A stretch of 64,000 nucleotides of DNA from Diadema setosum (lineage: Eukaryota > Echinodermata > Echinoidea > Diadematoida > Diadematidae): the NCBI GenBank assembly GCA_033980235.1, contig CM067077.1, positions 1,485,501 to 1,549,500 of the forward strand. The letters run 5' to 3'. Both the position numbers and the translations under genes were made by a program. This document shows positions 1-10,085 of this stretch, in pieces (within the stretch, counting starts at the first letter, position 1; every line of letters begins with the position of its first letter). The notes beneath the pieces were generated by a model, which saw only the letters and a program-made list of their open reading frames with translations, ran no database searches and had not been told where the DNA came from.

Positions 1-348
1 ATTTTCACTATGCTCTACGAAACGCGACTTTTACACTTTTGTTTTTACAAAAAGTTCCCACCGTGGGAGGGGGTATCCCCCTCCCACATCCTCCGCACTG
101 AAGGAGCGAAATTGATCATCGTCGAGGATCTCACACCGTCACCTAATGTACCCCCGTATAGTCCTTCATAGCGAAAGATTCGTGTATGTATACAATCACA
201 TGTATGTACATATATAGAGTATGTGTAAATGTACATGATGACACAGGATCCAATAATCAAATTTAAAAAAAAAATCTCACAGTTTACATTTACTGTCAAA
301 ACGCACCCCCCCCCCCCTTTGAAAAAAAAAGCTGGTGACGGCCCTGCA
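1..348 (-). mobile_element. D-family repeat, reversed, cut by window edge
   Basis: Read on the minus strand, this begins near 348 with the same tip as the copies at 34294 and 41899 (GGGCGTCACCAGC-like, then a T/A run and a G-run followed by GTGCGTTTT). It continues at 130-50 into the GTGGGAGGGGG / CCCTCCCAC stem that also occurs near 35010 and 42420. It therefore looks like a D element in reverse orientation that runs off the left edge. The middle portion (130-290) is diverged. No coding capacity is seen. Confidence 0.6.
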
Positions 349-560
349 ACTCACCCCTCCCCCGAAAACATCCCCCATCCCCGGATAAATACCACCAGGA
401 CAATTTTCGCAGGGCAATTACCCACCAGATAAATATCACCCGGTTGATTACTCCCTCTAGGGCTTTCCCACCAATCCCGATAGCCTACAACTATTACCTC
501 TGGATATCAAACTTCTTAACCTCCAGGCCAATTCACCAGAACAATAATTCCCCATCGGGC
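349..560 (-). repeat. Degenerate GGATAAYTACC minisatellite
   Basis: Loose repeats of a 15-16 bp word such as CCCGGATAAATACCACC and CCAGATAAATATCACCC. The minus strand resembles the much cleaner 15-bp array at 63475-64000 (CCGGGGGGTAGTTAT). The copies are heavily eroded and the borders approximate. No gene is present from 560 to 734. Confidence 0.45.
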
Positions 561-734
561 ATCCCCCGAACCCACGGCCCACGACAACTACTCAGAGGCA
601 GGCAGGGATGAAATGTCATGGAGTACCCCATGAATATGTCTACTTATGGGCCCACATATTTTACCTTTATTTCATAAATTAATGAGTACATTACGGCATC
701 TATTTTGAAAATTCTTATCACCGCCTCCAGATGT

Positions 735-1000
735 GTCTAGGAGAATTTCGATGCTATTTTCTGTTTATACCGTATTTAGAAGTCCGGCAGCCAAAAGCCA
801 TTTTTTTTTTCTTTTTCTTTTTTTTTTTTGGCCGAAATACTTTTTCTCTGATACATTTTTTTTCTCTGATGATTATTCATCTTTTGGGTCTTTTCAAAGG
901 TGTTCAGGTGGTTGTGGAGCTCTCACCCTTGGGCAATTTTGATTATTCAAAATGGCTTCCAACATAGCCGCCACACAGCCCTCAATATAGGAAAATGTAT
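735..1000 (+). repeat. Inverted-pair repeat, left copy
   Basis: Contains GTCCGGCAGCC, a long T-run, a GATTATTCATCTTT word, then GGAGCTCTCACC and GGGCAATTTT, ending in a GCCGCCA-like block. The reverse complement of the same series lies at 3362-3565. The two copies face each other across 2.4 kb. Short ORFs here are by-products of the T-run. Confidence 0.65.
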
Positions 1001-1364
1001 GTAATCATGTGTTGTAAATGCTACTATATCAACGTTTGGATTGGAGCATTTGTCCAAAGGTCCAATAACTTGAACAAGATATTTTTGACTTTTTTGTTGC
1101 AGGACAGTTGCCACGGTAAACATTGAATTAGCTTAAAATCCCTAAAATGCACAATATAAATACAAAATGATATGGAATCGGGTTTGTGTGTGTGGTGAGG
1201 GACGTGTTGACCAGAATGTTTGGCAGAAATTCGTAGAAACTATTTTACCTAAAGGACCTGAGTAGATGGTTGCCATGGATACTTGCTCTTTGGCTGGTTC
1301 CAGACATGATATTTTACATACGAATGTATAGTCCTGGGATGTTTCAAAATGTGTAAGTAAGCTG

Positions 1365-1414
<50 letters not shown>

Positions 1415-3361
1415 AAGCTTATCAATCTGTAAAAGAAACTGACTACATCGTTGTCTTCCGAATTTGCCTTTTTGTTGGTGTTATACATGTTACCATGTCA
1501 GTATCATCTGAAGAGATAATTGCCTACAATGTCTTGAAGCATCATAAAATTATGTACATTAAAGAAAATCCTATGATATCAAGTAGAGGAGATGCAGGAG
1601 AGTTCAACCACTTTTTCCATTTTTGGATATGTTTCCTAATCAATTCTTGCTCACAACAAGTGTTTGTTACCAAATTGAAGAACAACTATAAACCTGTCTT
1701 GTTATAGCTATGAAAATTTCTTCTACTCTTCTAGGATATTGCCCAATAAAAAAAAAGAACTTTCTTCAGAAAAATTAATGTCAACACTTTGCAGAGCAAG
1801 GAGAGTTAAGCCGTGAGTTGGGCCACCTTTAGAAGACATGTGCTACTTGTTTGAGAGTTAAACCACGATGTCAAACCATAAAGATTAGATTACAAAATCG
1901 GCTTACAAGTAGCCAGTATCCAGAAATAAATCTTAGCTTAACAAAATCGGTTTTATCCTAAATTCAAGCATAGAAAGATATGAAAATTTAAGAAGTTCAA
2001 ACACTCATAAGGCACTTTATTCTTAAACATCCCTTAATATAAGAACCACTCATATCGGGGCTGGCGCTATGTTTTTTAAAAGTGAGGCGGCCCAGTTTAT
2101 ATTCGATACTATAGTCCCTCGCATAATGAAGCAAAGTGAAAATAAGCTACTCATCAGAACTGGAACCTGAATCTTAAAAAACTTACATGACCTAATTTAG
2201 AAACCTACATATACTACAGAAATGAAACAAGAAAAGTAAGTCATAATATGTTTTTTTGTTTGTTTTTGTTTTTTTTTTTTTTACAGAAAATTATAACAAG
2301 CACATATTTTCTTTTTCAGAGTGTTTTTGCCTTTTACACTTGTATAATATCAACTTCGGTTAAATTAATATGCATGACTCATGAATAAAAACTACAGGTA
2401 AGTATAGTGAGATAATTAACAGGAAATCATGAAACAAACTTGATTATTTCATCCTCAAGGACTGTAGTTTATTACGAACAATGTATGTATTGATGTCAAT
2501 GTCATGAATGTGAAAGTTATTTCATTATACTCTTCACCTTGTACCACATACTAGGAATTCTCATTTTTGAAATGTTGTTTTCACGTAAACACTTAATGAA
2601 CGATTTTTTAAGGAAATTTATGCAGGCTGTAATATTGCAATGTATGTTCCAATATTTTGACAAAACCATGAAAATATTTCACATTGTATGATTTTATTTT
2701 TATATTACAACTTGGAAACAAATGAAAACATGCATATCCGAGGTAACAGTCGGTTTATCCATCCAATAAGTATTACACAAAGATGTTAGTCTCTTGCCAT
2801 CTAATTTTAATAGTGTCAAGCAATTATGTTAGAATGTGTATGTATGCATGTTGTGGGACTGTCCTTGAAAGTGACATTGAGCAGTTACCATGGCAACCAG
2901 GACATATCAACTTCATAATCATAACAGAGGGAGGAACTGGATTTGTGTAACCAATATAGGCATATGTGGAGTAAAGACCTGAAATATGGTATTTCACATT
3001 TTCACATCATTGCTATACTGCAATTCAATCCTTCGGCATTTATTCACAATTAAATTCAAGTTTAGGTTGCTATGGAAACTATGAATATAAATTAAGGCTA
3101 GATTAATGGTAACTTCATTAAGGCTTTCTTTGTAAGAGGTATGCAGGTATTTGATATTTCGTTGACGTCGCACAAATAACAGACATTTTTGTGTATTTTG
3201 CATACTTTGCTAACTTTTTTGAGGTTTGTTCCAATTATTTGATGGTTACCATGGCAACCAGATTCTGTTCGACTAGAGACATTGTACTAATATTACTGGC
3301 CGTTTAGATAAGTGTTCTAATTGAAATACTGGTGTTTTAGTGACATTTTTCTGACTCTTGT
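1001..3361. other. Non-coding spacer with X-box-like palindromes
   Basis: No coding region is supported. A (TA)n tract lies at about 1366-1412 and a T-run at 2270-2282. Matches to the RFX X-box consensus GTHNYYATRRNAAC lie at 2884-2897, 3066-3079 and 3245-3258, with one-mismatch relatives at 1107 and 1269. The stretch between the inverted copies at 735 and 3362 may be the body of one old element, but no tips or target duplication could be fixed. Confidence 0.4.
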
Positions 3362-3565
3362 ATAGGCTTCATGGCGGCCATTTTGGACGCCACTTTGAAT
3401 AATTAAAATTGCCCAATGGTGAGAGCTCCACACCCACCTGAATATCATTGTAGAGATCCCAAAGATGAATAATCAACAAAGAAAAAAATATATATATATC
3501 AGAGAAAAAGTACTTAGCCCCCTCGGCTGCCGGACTATAGCATTTTAGTATTTCAGTATTGCCCT
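3362..3565 (-). repeat. Inverted-pair repeat, right copy
   Basis: Reverse-complement partner of the repeat at 735-1000. It shares TGGCGGCCATTTTGG-like, TGAGAGCTCCAC, GATGAATAATC and GGCTGCCGGAC words in inverted order. A short (AT)n run sits inside. Confidence 0.65.
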
Positions 3566-4500
3566 GCTGCATCATAGTTTGCAGTAACCACTACATTATA
3601 GGTAACACAGAACATTATTTCCATTTAAAATTACCCTTTTCTAAAATTAGACCCAAAACAATCACCTCTCCTCCAATTAATTTGACACAAGAAAATTACC
3701 ACTCCCATTTAAATTTTCTAACATCGTTTGTTATTTCAGTCGGAAAAAACTCACATTCTGTGAACAGCGAAAAATAACGGGTATCAACGAAGTCTTCGAA
3801 ATCACAGTGATTAATAATTCGTTTCTTTGTAATGATCTCGGTATTCCCGAGCCGCTCAGAGCCGATAATACATTAACCATCTGTTTTGTTTTGTTTTTTT
3901 GTCTTGTCACTTTGTTTACTTGCTTGTTTGCTTGCTTAGTTTGCGGTCGTGCTGGTCATCCAAGGCTAACGCTCAGAGATCTCCATTTCTGCATTCTGTC
4001 TAGGAATGTAATCGTGAAAAGCTTGCTTGCTTCACATATGATAATGATGATTATGTGAATAATGATGATATTAATAATGATAATGATAATAATAATAACG
4101 AAATAAATAAATAAATAAATACTAATAATGGTGTCTATACTTGCACAGGGCGCAGGTCTACTTTTTTCGAAGGCGTTTCAAGAAATAAAAATGAATTTAA
4201 ATATCATACATGTTCAAACAAGAAAACACAGAAGAAAAGGACAAGCAACAAACAACCACATATACCAGATAAAGATTGCAATCGTTCCGAACAATACATA
4301 TTGCAGTTATAGTCCTCATTGTGAGGGGAACAGACACGTTTTAAGTTTGGATTTCAACATTTTATAGATGACAGTAATAGAGTTGGTATACGGGGAAAAG
4401 GGTATGAACCGAATGATGTACTAATAAGTTTTTGTGACATTTTTTTTTGGAATATTACACAATAGCGAATTCGAAAAACCCAACCGAGAAGAAGGCAAAG
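3566..4500. other. AT-rich spacer, no gene seen
   Basis: Contains an A/T-rich simple tract at about 4040-4130 (AATAATGATAAT, then AAATAAATAAAT). Short ORFs lack codon bias or recognisable domains. Confidence 0.5.
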
Positions 4501-4514
4501 AATGATTAAGCATA

Positions 4515-4859
4515 GCAGCCATGGGCGTAAATTCCCCCTGTAATGGAGGCGGGGGGGGGGGGGTGGTTTGTACATAATTTTATTACATAAAAGAAATGTT
4601 ACGATTTTATTGAATTTATTTGGGCACTATTCAGGGCCGCGCCACATTTGTGAAAGGTTGGGGGGAGGGGTCAAAATGATCTTTCAGTGAAGAAGAAAGG
4701 AAATCAAAAGACAAGAGAAACAACAACAAAAAAGTCTTCATACTGACAAGCAAAAACAAACAAACAAAAACAAGAACAAAAAGACTACATATTTTTGCTG
4801 CCACTTCCCTCCCACTTTATAATTCATGCAAAAGAATGGGACATTCGCTCCCTGTAAAG

Positions 4860-4890
<31 letters not shown>

Positions 4891-5060
4891 GGGGGGGGGG
4901 TCACCAAGCTTCTCCCCCTCCAAAAAAAAAACAAACAAAAAACAAAAAACAAAAGGGTGCGCCGGTCAGGTTATTGACTTGTAACCGTGGTAATAGTGAC
5001 TATCGCCGATCATCCCCCCCCCCCCAAGGATTTATGCCGTTGATATCAGCTGCAGATTTT
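4515..5060 (+). repeat. Dispersed repeat J with G-run and (GT)n, copy 1
   Basis: Starts near CATGGGCGTAAATTCC, then a G-run, TTATTGAATTTATTTGGGC, TCAAAATGATC, a CAAA-rich tract, (GT)n at about 4861-4882 followed by G13, and ends near ATCGCCGATCA with a C-run and GCCGTTGATAT. The same order recurs at 22340-22850. A partial copy (CATGGGCGTAAAT, G-runs) lies at 19257-19345. Homopolymer lengths differ between copies. Confidence 0.7.
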
Positions 5061-5333
5061 GATCGAACAACAACAACAACCTCAAAAAGAGGAATCGTAT
5101 ATTTGAAACTTAAATAACCCAATTGATATCTAACATTCCGCTGAACTTGAGCTATATGACTTCGATATGAGATTTCGTGATCGACTATCACACATAAGTT
5201 ACGGGCTGTTTTTGATGAAGTATACAGGTGATAGAGACAGGACCGATATGGACATAACATCATTAATGATCGAATTTACTTAACATATATGATTCTGAAA
5301 ACCAATAACTGAACATTGTCTTCTTGTTCCAAA
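5061..5333. other. Unique spacer, no gene seen
   Basis: Unique-looking sequence between repeat J and the 53-bp minisatellite. The ORF on either strand shows no recognisable domain. Confidence 0.4.
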
Positions 5334-6633
5334 CGAGTTGACTTGACGAGTTTCAACAACTTGTCATCTTGACTTCTAGTCCAAAGCAAGTCGACTTGCC
5401 GAGTTTCAACAACTCGTTATCATGTCTTCTTGTCCCAAACGAGTCGACTTGCAGAGTTCCAATATCTTGTCATCTTGACTTCTTGTCCCAAGCAAGTCGA
5501 CTTGCCGAGTTTCAACAACTTGTCATCTTGACTTCTTGTCCCTAACGAGTCGACTTGCCGAGTTTCAACAGCTTGTCATCTTGACTTCTTGTCCCAAGCA
5601 AGTCGACTTGCCGAGTTTCAACAACTTGTCATCTTGACTTCTTGTCCCAAGCAAGTCGACTTTCCGAGTTTCAACAACTTGTCATCTTGACCTCTTGTCC
5701 CAAACGAGTCGACTTGCCGAGTTTCAACAACTTGTCATCTTGACTTCTTGCCCCAAGCAAGTCGACTTGCCGAGTTTCAACATCTTGTCATCTTGACTTC
5801 TTGTCCCAAGCAAGTCGACTTGCCGAGTTTCAACAACTTGTCATCATGTCTTCTTGTCCCAAACGAGTCGACTTGCCGAGTTTCAATAACTTGTCATCTT
5901 GACTTCTTGTCCCAAGCAAGTCGACTTGCCGAGTTTCAACAACTTGTCATCTTGATTTCTTGTCCCTAACGAGTCGACTTGCCGAGTTTCAATAACTTGT
6001 CATCTTGGCTTCTTGTCCCAAGTAAGTCGACTTGCCGAGTTTCAACAACTTGTCATCTTGACTTCTTGTCCCAAGCAACTCGACTTTCCGAGTTTCAACA
6101 ACTTGTCATCTTGACTTCTTGTCCCAAACGAGTCGACTTGCCGAGTTTCAACAACTTGTCATCTTGACTTCTTGTCCCAAACGAGTCGACTTGCCGAGTT
6201 TCAACAACTTGTCATCTTGACTTCTTGTCCAAAGCAAGTCGACTTGCCGAGTTTCAACTTGTTATCTTGACTTCTTGTCCCAAGCAAGTCGACTTTCCGA
6301 GTTTCAACAACTTGTCATCATGTCTTCTTGTCCCAAGCAAGTCGACTTGCCGAGTTTCATCAATTTGTCATCTTGACTTCTTGTCCCTAACGAGTCGACT
6401 TGCCGAGTTTCATCAACTTGTCATCTTGACTTCTTATCCCAAACGAGTCGACTTGCCGAGTTTCAACAACTTGTCATCTTGACTTCTTGTCCAAAGCAAG
6501 TCGACTTTCCGAGTTTCAACAACTCGTTATCATGTCTTCTTGTCCCAAACGAGTCGACTTACCGAGTTTCAACAACTTGTCATCTTGTCTTCTTGATCCG
6601 AGCAAGTCGACTTGCCGAGTTGCAGTAACTCGG
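5334..6633 (+). repeat. 53-bp minisatellite, about 24 copies
   Basis: Each unit carries GTCGACTTGCCGAGTTTC, then AACAACTTGTCATCTTGAC and TTCTTGTCCCAA. Measured spacing of GTCGACTTGC at 5443 and 5496 is 53 bp. Variants alternate between AAGCAAGTCGAC and AAACGAGTCGAC. Because 53 is not a multiple of 3, each copy shifts frame, so the long ORFs across it (5748-6482) are a 53-residue translational echo of all three frames and not evidence of a gene. The last copies near 6600 are diverged. Confidence 0.93.
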
Positions 6634-6712
6634 CTTCTCGGTATTTAACCTGTCTTCTCGTCTTCTTATCTCGTCATCTGGTTGGCACTTTTAAGCTTCC
6701 GTAGTGTTCAGA

Positions 6713-6911
6713 TAGTCTGGGCTCCGTCCCCTTTTCCTTCGTGCGATAAACCAAGAGAGGGCGCAAATTTTTCTGATTGCGATAATCGAAAGACTGCGCG
6801 CCCATCGAAAGTATCGCAGTTCTCGGCGTATCGCAATCCTCGGGTGTCACGCCCTCATACGGTTTGTCGCGTAAAAAGGCTACGGGTGAAAAGAGTCCAG
6901 AAGCTAGACTA
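6713..6911 (+). mobile_element. 0.2-kb MITE, deletion derivative of Gx
   Basis: Begins TAGTCTGGGCTCCG and ends GAAGCTAGACTA, so the tips pair as TAGTCTRG. The left half (to about 6810) matches 51696-51790, and the right half (GTATCGCAGTTCTCGGCG through GAGTCCAGAAGC) matches about 56333-56440. It is thus the two ends of the 4.7-kb element at 51696-56440 joined directly. It abuts the DIRS recombinase relic and supplies the first residues of that ORF. Confidence 0.75.
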
Positions 6912-7960
6912 CCCACGGGGGTGTGTAGAGCCCCTCCCCACGACGTTGCCAGACATCAGGCTAGTCGCCTGGACCACCTCGGCGAACAGTGGGAAGCAGA
7001 AGGCTTTTCGGAGGACGCTAGACGTCTTCTCTCCCGCTCATGGAGGGAAAATACCAACAAACAGTACGAGTCTGCTTGGTCCCAGTGGCTACATTGGTGT
7101 AATAGACGATCGTTTGATCCGTTTAACCCAACTATAGTTCATGTTGTTAATTGTTTGTCTTCCCAAAGTTTGGGGAAGAGCTATTCTACAGTGAAGTGTT
7201 ATCGATCAGCGCTATCATCTGCGCTACCACCTATCAATGGTTATTCTGTAGGAAAGCATCCGCTTATCATACGATTGATGAAGGGAATATTTAATGAGAA
7301 ACCTCCGAAACCGAGGTTCACGAGCACTTGGGAAGTTTACAAGGTTTTGGACTATTTACGTTCCTTAGATGTTAATGAACATCTCAATTTACTCCAGTTG
7401 AGTGAAAAGCTTATTTCTCTTACTGCACTTGTTTCAGCTCAAAGAGTTCAGACGTTAGGTCTTCTTGATACATCGTACATGACTGTAAACGGTGAATGTG
7501 CAAGTATTCAAATTATGGGTTTGCTAAAGACAACGTCACCCAAGGCGAATATCGCTTCCCAGTCGGTTGAATTACCAGCTTACACTCCAAATGAAAAAAA
7601 AAAATGCGTTTCGTCTACTCTAAAGGAATATCTCAAATGAGCGGAAGTGGCTCGTCAGGCTTATATTAAAGGAGACAAATCTTTTTCTTTCGACGAGGAC
7701 GCCACACAATAAGGCGTCGAACGCCACAATAGCAAGATGGTTAAAGAATGTTCTAGTCAAAGCAAAAATAGATGCATCAATCAACTCGGCCTACAGCTGT
7801 CGTAGTGCGGCCAGTTTAGCTGCATTTGCCACGGTGTTTCGATCCATGAAATAATGGCTAGAACAAACTGGTCAAACTCCAGAACCTTTAGAGAGTTCTA
7901 CGGAACAAAATTTTGCGTCCACTATTCTAAATCTTGGGACCTAGACAATCGTGAATGATG
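6912..7960 (+). pseudogene. DIRS-type tyrosine recombinase relic
   Basis: The ORF from 6864 to 7640 gives 258 residues; the first 15 or so come from the adjoining MITE. The rest reads like the recombinase of DIRS-class retrotransposons: an N-terminal SAM-like core-binding part (SRSWRENTNKQYESAW, then YRSALSS) followed by the catalytic domain with the first arginine in SAQRVQTL. An in-frame TGA stops it at 7638, at a K-[R]-AEVARQAY position where CGA would be expected. Coding resumes in other frames to about 7960: ARWLKNVLVKAKIDASIN, then AYSCRSAASLAAFA (the HxxR box with H replaced by Y), and NWSNSRTFREFYG with the likely nucleophile tyrosine. One stop, at least two frame changes and a changed catalytic residue mean it is dead. 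No reverse transcriptase is found upstream, where the minisatellite lies. Confidence 0.85.
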
Positions 7961-8574
7961 TTTGTGTATAAACTTAAATGTAACGATATGTGTTTTGTTT
8001 AACATTGTATACAACAGTGCCTTCATGTATAACCTCTGACATATATACAGCGACTTTATGTTATTACCAAGATTATCGTAACAGCCTTGTATTGCCGCTT
8101 TGCCATTCAACTTGTCAGCTGATGTTATTATTTTTGGTCGTGGTTCTCACTGAACGAAGTGCGAGTATTAAAACTGCTCAGAAATACACAAGAATGCTAT
8201 TTTGCCAGCTGTGTTTTCTTTGATAGTTGCCATCTGTACTATTATGACATACAAAAGAGTTCCCGCGATGATCTTTGAATTGTTATGCAACCCTCTGAAG
8301 CTTGTACGAAGTATTACGTGATAGAATTCCTAAATTATGCGAATAACTGCAGTATAATTGGAATTCTATCGGTAATAATGACGTACAAGATAAGGAGGGT
8401 CCCGCCCACACGCTGCATACATACAGCATTGACAACAACAGGTCTTAGTCCCTCCCCTCCTCTTGTTCCGCACGGAAACTATTTTATCATTCTGATGAGA
8501 TTGCGATTGATGAGTGATAATGGCATAGGTAAACGCAAGGCCCCTTTAGGGCGAACATAAGGTTTATAGTGACC
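7961..8574. other. No gene seen
   Basis: Unique-looking sequence after the DIRS relic. It may include the DIRS 3' region, but no inverted repeat or internal complementary region was recognised. Confidence 0.4.
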
Positions 8575-9200
8575 TCGTCTACAGCCACTCTGTCTATTTT
8601 CCAATTGGTCTCCTGGCAAATCGTCTATTACCGATTCGTCTAATACCCATTTGGTCTACAACTTGTTTTGTTTAGTACACATATTGTCCATTAGTCACTT
8701 TGCCCACTACCCGTACTGTCTAATACCCAACTCGTCTAAGGAGCACTTCGTCTACTGAGCAATTGATCTAATAGCCAAGTCGTCTATACTCACAATGTCT
8801 ACTTGTCATGTTGTCTAATATCCATTTCGCTACTGCCACTTTGTCTACTCCCACCTCGTCTACAAGTCATCTCGTCTACATTCACTTTGTCTAGTTATTA
8901 TATCGTCCAACCCTTAGTTCGTCTATACCCAACATGGTCTATACCCATCTGGTCTACACCCAACTGGTCTACACTCAACTGGTCTTCACCCAACTGGTCT
9001 ACTCCCAACTGGTCTACACCCAACTGGTCTATACCCAATTGGTCTACTCCCAACTGGTCTACTACCATCTGGTCTACTCCCAACTCGTCTACTCCCAACT
9101 CATCTACATGTACTCCCATCTGGTCTACTCCCAACTCGTCTATATCCAATATTGGTCTACTCCCAACTGATATACTCTCAACAATTTACCCAAACTGATC
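8575..9200 (-). repeat. 15-bp GTCTA minisatellite, left array
   Basis: From 8930 to 9180 the unit is a clean 15-mer, GGTCTACTCCCAACT. From 8575 to 8930 the same words (CGTCTA, CCATTTGGTCTA) recur at irregular 17-20 bp spacing. Since 15 is a multiple of 3, every frame is open and gives WSTPN-type pentapeptides, which I regard as incidental. The array at 18300-18720 is its reverse complement. Confidence 0.9.
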
Positions 9201-9786
9201 ATTCCCATATCTGGTCATGCTAATAATGAATATACCACTTTGTCTAGTGTCCAGTCCGTCGCACTGTCACGAACTATTCATAACCCTGCCCTGGTACAGA
9301 AATCAATGATAGTCTATTCTTTAAAGTTGTTAATTATTCAGCACATGCTGAATATAAAGACATATTAATGGTGAGACACGACTATCCAGTCAACATCCTG
9401 ATCGTAAAATAACTAAATAATAATAAACTAGCTCAGTTACAATCCTCCATCACAAACGAATTGTTAGTCATACGAAACAGAATTACACTTCGAGTGCCCA
9501 CCCCGTTCACCTCGGTCCATGCATGCAGCGATCTTGGCGGGATCCTGAATGAGGAATTATCGAGTAATATTTCATCGCGTTTGGTACACAAATGTAACAC
9601 AGCAAGTTTTTCACACTGTGACATTATTTTTTTTTAATAAAAAGTAATCAAATTGTTATAAATTAATTAGAACAAAAATTTCAACCAAATGGGGCACCAA
9701 GAGTGTTCAACCTATTTCAATAGGAAAGGAAACTGGATGACGTAGACTTAGGTAAGGAGTTTGGAGTAGACAAAAAAAAATATATA
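9201..9786. other. No gene seen
   Basis: Spacer between the minisatellite and the Penelope arm. ORFs on either strand are short and unrecognised. Confidence 0.4.
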
Positions 9787-10085
9787 TGGAGTCAAAAGGG
9801 GCCTGAGCTATCGATCCTAGCAGAATCTTCGTCAGAGGCAAAATGACAAACAAGCAGGGAAAGCACTCACATATAAGGACTTCACACAAGAACAGACAGG
9901 TACAGGCTGGGTACACAGAACAAAGAAAACAAAGGAGAGGGTGGGAGTTCATGGGCAAGGAGCCCAACAGGTAAAGAGAGGGGGGATTAGAGCAGGAGGG
10001 TGGACAGACAAAGGGCAGAGGAGAGTGGACAGACAAAAGGCAGAGGAGGGTCAGTGCTCATCAAGAGGATCAAGGGGGCAACCAC
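9787..10085 (-). mobile_element. Penelope-like element, inverted arm, outer part
   Basis: Reverse complement of the 3' region at about 17930-18222, including the CTGACGA...GATA ribozyme-like core. It breaks at 10083-10086 exactly where element C begins, and the arm resumes at 15158. The ORF with MSVHSPLPFVCPP here is the same translated 3' region as at 17972 on the plus strand and is not evidence of a gene. Confidence 0.85.
9800..9839 (-). ncRNA. Hammerhead-ribozyme-like motif of Penelope arm
   Basis: The minus strand has CTGACGA (9829-9835), a short GAT/ATC stem with the loop TCTGCTAG, then GATA where a hammerhead has GAAA, followed by GCTCAGGCC. Penelope-like elements are known to carry minimal type I hammerheads in their terminal repeats. 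The changed GAAA box suggests reduced or lost activity. Same sequence as 18169-18208. Confidence 0.55.

Noticed and set aside
5748..6482. Repetitive protein reading PSFNNLSS / STCRVS in several frames
   Set aside because: It is the translation of a 53-bp tandem repeat, which shifts frame at each copy; no start context, splice site or constraint.
5334..6633. CRISPR-like array
   Set aside because: Repeats are contiguous 53-mers without unique spacers, in a eukaryotic context with no cas genes.
8803..9198. WSTPN / LVYTQ pentapeptide-repeat proteins on both strands
   Set aside because: Any 15-bp repeat without stops yields these; both strands and several frames are open at once.
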